A stretch of DNA of 64,000 bases from Planktothrix sp. FACHB-1365. Its GTDB lineage: Bacteria > Cyanobacteriota > Cyanobacteriia > Cyanobacteriales > Microcoleaceae. Location: contig NZ_JACJSC010000003.1 in assembly GCF_014697575.1 (NCBI RefSeq), positions 62,001 to 126,000 on the forward strand, in the 5' to 3' direction. The notes under the pieces were generated by a model. It was not told the origin of the DNA. It saw only the letters and a program-made list of their open reading frames with translations, and made no database searches. Shown here one piece after another: positions 61,923 to 64,000 of the stretch. The stretch's first letter is position 1. Each line of letters begins with the position of its first letter. Both the position numbers and the translations under genes were made by a program.

Positions 61923-62420
61923 ATGACTAATGCAACTCTAAAACACTTAGCATTGGGCGTTGTGATGATGACGGTTGGGGGATTACTGCCTCGTTCAGTT
62001 CAAGCTCAACCGTTTAACGCCGCATCCACCCCCATGTTTGAAGATATTACCCTGAGTCCTCAGTTTAGCCCCGACCCGATGCTAATTCGAGGATTAAGTG
62101 GGGGGCCAGCTTTAGCAAAAGATATCGCCGGACGAGAAGACACTCAAACCGGAACTTGTCAGGGTTATGTTGATCAACAACCGGATCATACGTTGATTTT
62201 AACCAGTTTTTTTGATTATTTAAAACTTCAAGTCCAAAGTAGTGAAGATACGGTTTTAGTCATTCGCGGGCCTGGAGGAAGCTGGTGTAGTGATGATTCT
62301 AAAGATATTAATCCTAGTATTGAAGGTCAATGGTTATCGGGAAAATATGAAATTTGGGTGGGATCTTATAAACCGAATACCTATCACCCCTATGTAATTT
62401 CAATTACTGATAAACAATAG
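61923..62420 (+). CDS. small exported hypothetical protein, 165 aa
   Basis: The N-terminus has a signal peptide (hydrophobic region about residues 8-22, cleavage near SVQAQ). The mature domain is beta-rich with two Cys (TGTCQGYV, GGSWCSDD) and a pattern like bacterial pre-peptidase C-terminal (PPC-like) domains: DHTLILTSFFDYLKLQVQSSEDTVLVIRGPGGSW...GKYEIWVGSYKP. That likeness is by eye. There is no catalytic motif. It begins 17 bases after the CAAD stop, so it may be co-transcribed with gltX and CAAD. Function unknown. Confidence 0.78.
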   Translation: MTNATLKHLALGVVMMTVGGLLPRSVQAQPFNAASTPMFEDITLSPQFSPDPMLIRGLSGGPALAKDIAGREDTQTGTCQGYVDQQPDHTLILTSFFDYLKLQVQSSEDTVLVIRGPGGSWCSDDSKDINPSIEGQWLSGKYEIWVGSYKPNTYHPYVISITDKQ

Positions 62421-62495
62421 TGTCGGCTTAAACCCTTGTCACTCTAACGATTACGATCGCCACTTTAATTTTATAAGACAAAAACTGGGGGGACT

Positions 62496-62563
62496 CAGAA
62501 ACCGGGTTTCTGCCTTAATCTTTGCTGCATAACAGAAAGAGAGCTTAAGAAACCCGGTTTCTG
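62496..62563. repeat. pair of 15-17-bp palindromes (AGAAACC-GGTTTCT type)
   Basis: AGAAACCGGGTTTCT (within 62496-62512) and AGAAACCCGGTTTCT (62548-62562) differ only in the centre base and lie 50 bases apart, after the exported-protein gene. Such palindromes recur in cyanobacterial intergenic DNA. Confidence 0.85.
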
Positions 62564-62591
62564 CAATCAACCCCTGAAATCCATTTCGGGC

Positions 62592-62619
62592 GTAGGGGCG
62601 AGGCGCGCCTCGCCCCTAC
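62592..62619. repeat. 28-bp perfect palindrome, second copy
   Basis: This is identical to the palindrome at 52128-52155 (half-site GTAGGGGCGAGGC). The repeated location is intergenic again, which supports a dispersed REP-like family. Confidence 0.95.
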
Positions 62620-62635
62620 AAAGTTTTTGTTAAAA

Positions 62636-62986
62636 TCAACCTGGACTAGAGGTGTTAAAAACTAACACTGTTGCCACCCAAATCGGTGTTTTTCCTTCAG
62701 CAAAAACTGCCCCATCTAAGGTATAAGCATGACCTTTTGTATCAACCCAACCAATACATTTATCATGGGCATCATAGACCTTCATATCAGCGCCTAAACA
62801 GCCGATATAATGGTCGCCCGTGTTATAAAATTTTTGCCCCTCAATATGTCCGGCTTGTCCGCCACTATCCCAATAAACATCACCATCTGCAATCTGTTGA
62901 TGGGGGTCAATTTCTAAAGATTGTATTAAATTATTAAAGATAGAATCTAGGTTATGATCGTCGCCATTTTCGAGAGGATTATTCAT
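62636..62986 (-). CDS. hypothetical protein, 116 aa
   Basis: The N-terminal third is acidic and helical (NPLENGDDHNLDSIFNNLIQSLEID). The rest is beta-rich with aromatic and Gly residues and repeated short motifs (VYWDSGGQAGHIEG, KVYDAHDKCIGWVDTKGHAYTLDGAVFAEGKTPIW), like a small carbohydrate- or protein-binding fold. I recognise no family. The ATG at 62986 has the expected spacing for a monocistronic gene. It is soluble, without signal peptide. Function unknown. Confidence 0.7.
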   Translation of the reverse strand: MNNPLENGDDHNLDSIFNNLIQSLEIDPHQQIADGDVYWDSGGQAGHIEGQKFYNTGDHYIGCLGADMKVYDAHDKCIGWVDTKGHAYTLDGAVFAEGKTPIWVATVLVFNTSSPG

Positions 62987-63037
62987 GGCTATGATCCAAA
63001 ATATTTAACTTTTTATTATAACGTAGTCATCATTTAT

Positions 63038-63682
63038 TTAACAAGGAATGAACTGTCTAACAAAACTTCTAAACGCTTTTAACGTTGCAGTTTCTCCGTC
63101 GATTAAACTTTGACGAATATATTGAGGAATGATTTCTAAAGGTAGCCAAGGAAAATGTAAACTTTGAGTGACTTGCTGATAAGATTGAGTCGTTTTATCT
63201 AAAATAAACACTTCTAGTTTTCTGCCATTATAACGCCACAGTTCAGGAACTCCAAAGGCTGCATAAATTGGACGTTTATCTAAAGAACTGCTAGTGATAT
63301 CAATTTCTAAAACTAAATCGGGTGGGGGGTCTGATGCTAAATCAATATTCTGTTGATTTCTAACTAACGGTTCATTTTCTAAATAATAACAAGAATCCGG
63401 TTCTGCACCTTTTAAGACTTCTTCTCGTTTTAAGGTTAAAGATCCCATTTTTTTAAGATTTAGGTTTAATTCATCAGCTATAGCCCGAATTAAATCATCA
63501 ATAAACCGATTATTATTTTCATGTTCTCCTAATGGGGTCATAATTTCTAATACTCCCTGATCATAATATAACCGAGCCGAGCGATTATTTCCTAAATCGG
63601 TTAATAAATTGATAAACGTTTTCCAACTTACCTGTTTTAACAGGGTGCGTTGTTCGGGTAGAACTAATGTTGCTATTGTCAT
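63038..63682 (-). CDS. Uma2 family putative nuclease, copy 1
   Basis: This 214-residue Uma2/DUF820 protein has the family blocks KTFINLLTDLGNNRSARLYYDQGVLEIMTPLGEHE, DLVLEIDITSSSLDKRPIYAAFGVPELWRY and SYQQVTQSLHFPWLPLE. It is followed upstream on the same strand by a near-identical second copy at a 664-bp offset, so it is part of a recent tandem duplication. The nuclease fold is family knowledge; the cellular role is unknown. Confidence 0.92.
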   Translation of the reverse strand: MTIATLVLPEQRTLLKQVSWKTFINLLTDLGNNRSARLYYDQGVLEIMTPLGEHENNNRFIDDLIRAIADELNLNLKKMGSLTLKREEVLKGAEPDSCYYLENEPLVRNQQNIDLASDPPPDLVLEIDITSSSLDKRPIYAAFGVPELWRYNGRKLEVFILDKTTQSYQQVTQSLHFPWLPLEIIPQYIRQSLIDGETATLKAFRSFVRQFIPC

Positions 63683-63701
63683 GGTATTTAACCTTACTTG
63701 T

Positions 63702-64000
63702 TCAAGAACGCATCAACTGTCTAACAAAACTTCTAAACGCTTTTAACGTTGCAGTTTCTCCATCGATTAAACTTTGACGAATATATTGAGGAATGATTTC
63801 TAAAGGTAGCCAAGGAAAATGTAAACTTTGAGTGACTTGCTGATAAGATTGAGTCGTTTTATCTAAAATAAAAACTTCTAGTTTTCTGCCATCATAACGC
63901 CACAATTCAGGAACTCCAAAGGCTGCATAAATCGGTCGTTTATCTAAAGAACTGCTGGTGATATCAATTTCTAAGACTAAATCAGGGGCGGGGTCTGATG
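63702..64000 (-). CDS. Uma2 family putative nuclease, copy 2 (cut by the window end)
   Basis: The frame is open from the stop at 63702 to the last base of the window, so the 5' part lies beyond it. The visible 99 codons match copy 1 nearly base for base; they differ at the C-terminus (RQLMRS versus RQFIPC) and at a few third positions. The ATG at 63905 is an internal codon, not the start. Two adjacent copies may be diverging. Confidence 0.88.
   Translation of the reverse strand, partial: SDPAPDLVLEIDITSSSLDKRPIYAAFGVPELWRYDGRKLEVFILDKTTQSYQQVTQSLHFPWLPLEIIPQYIRQSLIDGETATLKAFRSFVRQLMRS

Overview
The window comes from a filamentous-type (Oscillatoriales, Planktothrix-like) cyanobacterium. Signs of this are the AT-rich coding sequence with many GCGATCGC (HIP1) sites, the ado-aar alkane biosynthesis pair, a probable Psb35 gene, an HCF173-like CIA30 protein, a CAAD/CURT1-type membrane protein, DUF4327, several Uma2 genes and many heptameric short tandem repeats. 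Genus assignment is inference; cyanobacterial origin is clear.

Layout. 1-3.5 kb: a 5'-truncated NACHT NTPase and a membrane-anchored unknown. 3.5-9 kb: an alpha-amylase, then a compact restriction-modification operon in which Type I-like M and half-size S subunits are followed not by HsdR but by an HNH-like nuclease (BstXI-like arrangement). 9-18 kb: housekeeping genes (pfkA, tRNA-Leu, accC, mnmE, a squalene/phytoene synthase homologue) and a small photosynthesis-related cluster (Psb35-like, a soluble protein with a Hlip/Psb34-like motif, two small proteins). 18-24.6 kb: a PotA-like ATPase, a solitary TnpB with a recognisable right end, and a signalling pair (zinc-ribbon PP2C phosphatase and FHA-zinc-ribbon Ser/Thr kinase). 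25-27.7 kb: three unknown proteins.

About 27.9-32.8 kb is a strikingly GC-rich foreign block with no HIP1 site. It encodes an unusual P-type ATPase that has all catalytic motifs but lacks the membrane CPC motif and any heavy-metal-binding domain, followed by a tightly coupled amidohydrolase, SnoaL-like protein and short-chain dehydrogenase. Both edges carry gene fragments. This is the strongest candidate for an undescribed system in the window.

33-49.7 kb returns to native composition: a TauE/SafE exporter, tpiA, folP, purC, a methyltransferase, an exported-domain/BASS transporter fusion, a spermidine synthase-like gene, an M23 peptidase, a VOC protein, a 39-residue membrane ORF, the CIA30/HCF173-like gene, a sugar ABC permease, an HxlR regulator and ppsA. 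49.8-52 kb holds an unknown-DUF488-Mrr trio that may be defensive. 52-58 kb has a lipase-like hydrolase, a second sugar permease, ado and aar, an orphan Dnd-associated protein with a partner, and a MazG-like pyrophosphohydrolase. 58-64 kb has an exported methyltransferase-like protein, gltX directly followed by a free-standing CAAD protein, two small unknowns and a tandem duplication of a Uma2 gene cut by the window end. Intergenic DNA is rich in tandem heptamers, 28-bp palindromes and tnpB-less IS605-like right-end hairpins.
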